Below, piece by piece: positions 6,041 to 6,281 of a stretch of 6,281 nucleotides of DNA. The notes under the pieces were generated by a model. It ran no database searches, was not told the DNA's origin, and saw only the letters and a program-made list of their open reading frames with translations. Position numbers and translations under genes: made by a program. Location of the stretch: positions 1 through 6,281 of the forward strand of contig JAUXBV010000215.1 in the NCBI GenBank assembly GCA_030619215.1, read 5' to 3'. The DNA comes from Fibrobacterota bacterium. Its GTDB lineage: Bacteria > Fibrobacterota > Chitinivibrionia > Chitinivibrionales > JANQEN01. Every line of letters begins with the position of its first letter. Position 1 is the first letter of the stretch.

Positions 6041-6281
6041 ATGAAAAAATTAATAATTTTTTCAGCAGTCCTATTCTTGGGCTTTTCTTTAATTAATGCC
6101 CAGATTGATCTAAGCGGTACCGTTATCAACCAAGCAGATTTTCCGGTTGACAGCCTGGAAGTTGTCCTTAAGGGTCTGAGCCATAAGGATATTACAGATG
6201 TGGATGGAAAATTCCAGATCGCTGTAACTGAAATACTTACCCAGAATCAGAAAGAACTATCCGCGCCGAAGTTTAAGGGAA
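6041..6281 (+). CDS. Exported protein with carboxypeptidase-regulatory-like N-terminal domain (partial, 3' end outside window)
   Basis: Eighty codons are visible and stay open to the window end, so the gene is truncated by the window and not by mutation. MKKLIIFSAVLFLGFSLINA is a clear signal peptide with likely cleavage after A20. The mature start DLSGTVINQADFPVDSLEVV, then LKG and a D-V-D-G-K-F-Q-I turn, follows the pattern of the CarboxypepD_reg-like beta-sandwich (G-x-V, x-P-V, V-x-L-K-G, T-D-x-x-G-x-F). That module is common near the N-terminus of surface and T9SS-exported proteins of FCB-group bacteria. What follows (glycoside hydrolase, peptidase, outer-membrane protein or only repeats) cannot be seen. 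The start is set by the strong ribosome binding site and the signal peptide. It may form an operon with the peptidase 98 bases upstream. Confidence 0.85.
   Translation, partial: MKKLIIFSAVLFLGFSLINAQIDLSGTVINQADFPVDSLEVVLKGLSHKDITDVDGKFQIAVTEILTQNQKELSAPKFKG

Overview
The window reads as chromosomal DNA from a bacterium with a type IX secretion system (T9SS). It has four protein genes and one tRNA, all on the + strand. Fibrobacterota (for example the Chitinivibrionia side) or a related FCB-group lineage fits best. The evidence is a bacterial glutaminyl-tRNA synthetase of the direct pathway, a secreted papain-like peptidase with a T9SS-type C-terminal sorting domain, a second exported protein with a carboxypeptidase-regulatory-like beta-sandwich, AT-rich intergenic DNA, and strong GGAGG-type ribosome binding sites. 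Strong Shine-Dalgarno sites argue against typical Bacteroidota, where they are rare. The phylum call is inference.

Layout: 1-167 is non-coding and holds a tandem heptamer array. 168-1871 is glnS, complete. 1872-1952 is a short spacer with a good sigma70-like promoter candidate. 1953-2025 is tRNA-Ala(GGC), with the G3:U70 identity pair and no encoded CCA. Only 29 bases later comes a 613-residue exported protein of no family I recognise (2055-3896). 3897-4193 is an AT-rich intergenic stretch with small hairpins, ending in a perfect 8-bp inverted repeat next to a very strong ribosome binding site. 4194-5942 encodes a C1 (papain-like) peptidase with a signal peptide, a Ca-loop-like insertion and a T9SS sorting domain. 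After a 98-base AT-rich gap, 6041-6281 is the start of another exported protein, cut off by the window end.

The genes do not form one obvious pathway. glnS and the tRNA are housekeeping translation genes; the tRNA-Ala is not a GlnRS substrate. The unknown 613-residue gene may be transcribed as a tRNA-mRNA dicistron. The last two genes are exported products with nearly identical G-rich ribosome binding sites and may belong to the cell-surface or secreted degradation machinery.

The most useful leads are: the peptidase's catalytic third-residue motif, which reads E-S-H-G instead of N-S-W-G; the sharp GC drop (about 51% to 31%, hand count) where its sorting domain begins; the inverted repeat abutting its ribosome binding site; and the unassigned 613-residue secreted protein. 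I see no CRISPR array, insertion sequence, phage gene or clearly novel defence system.
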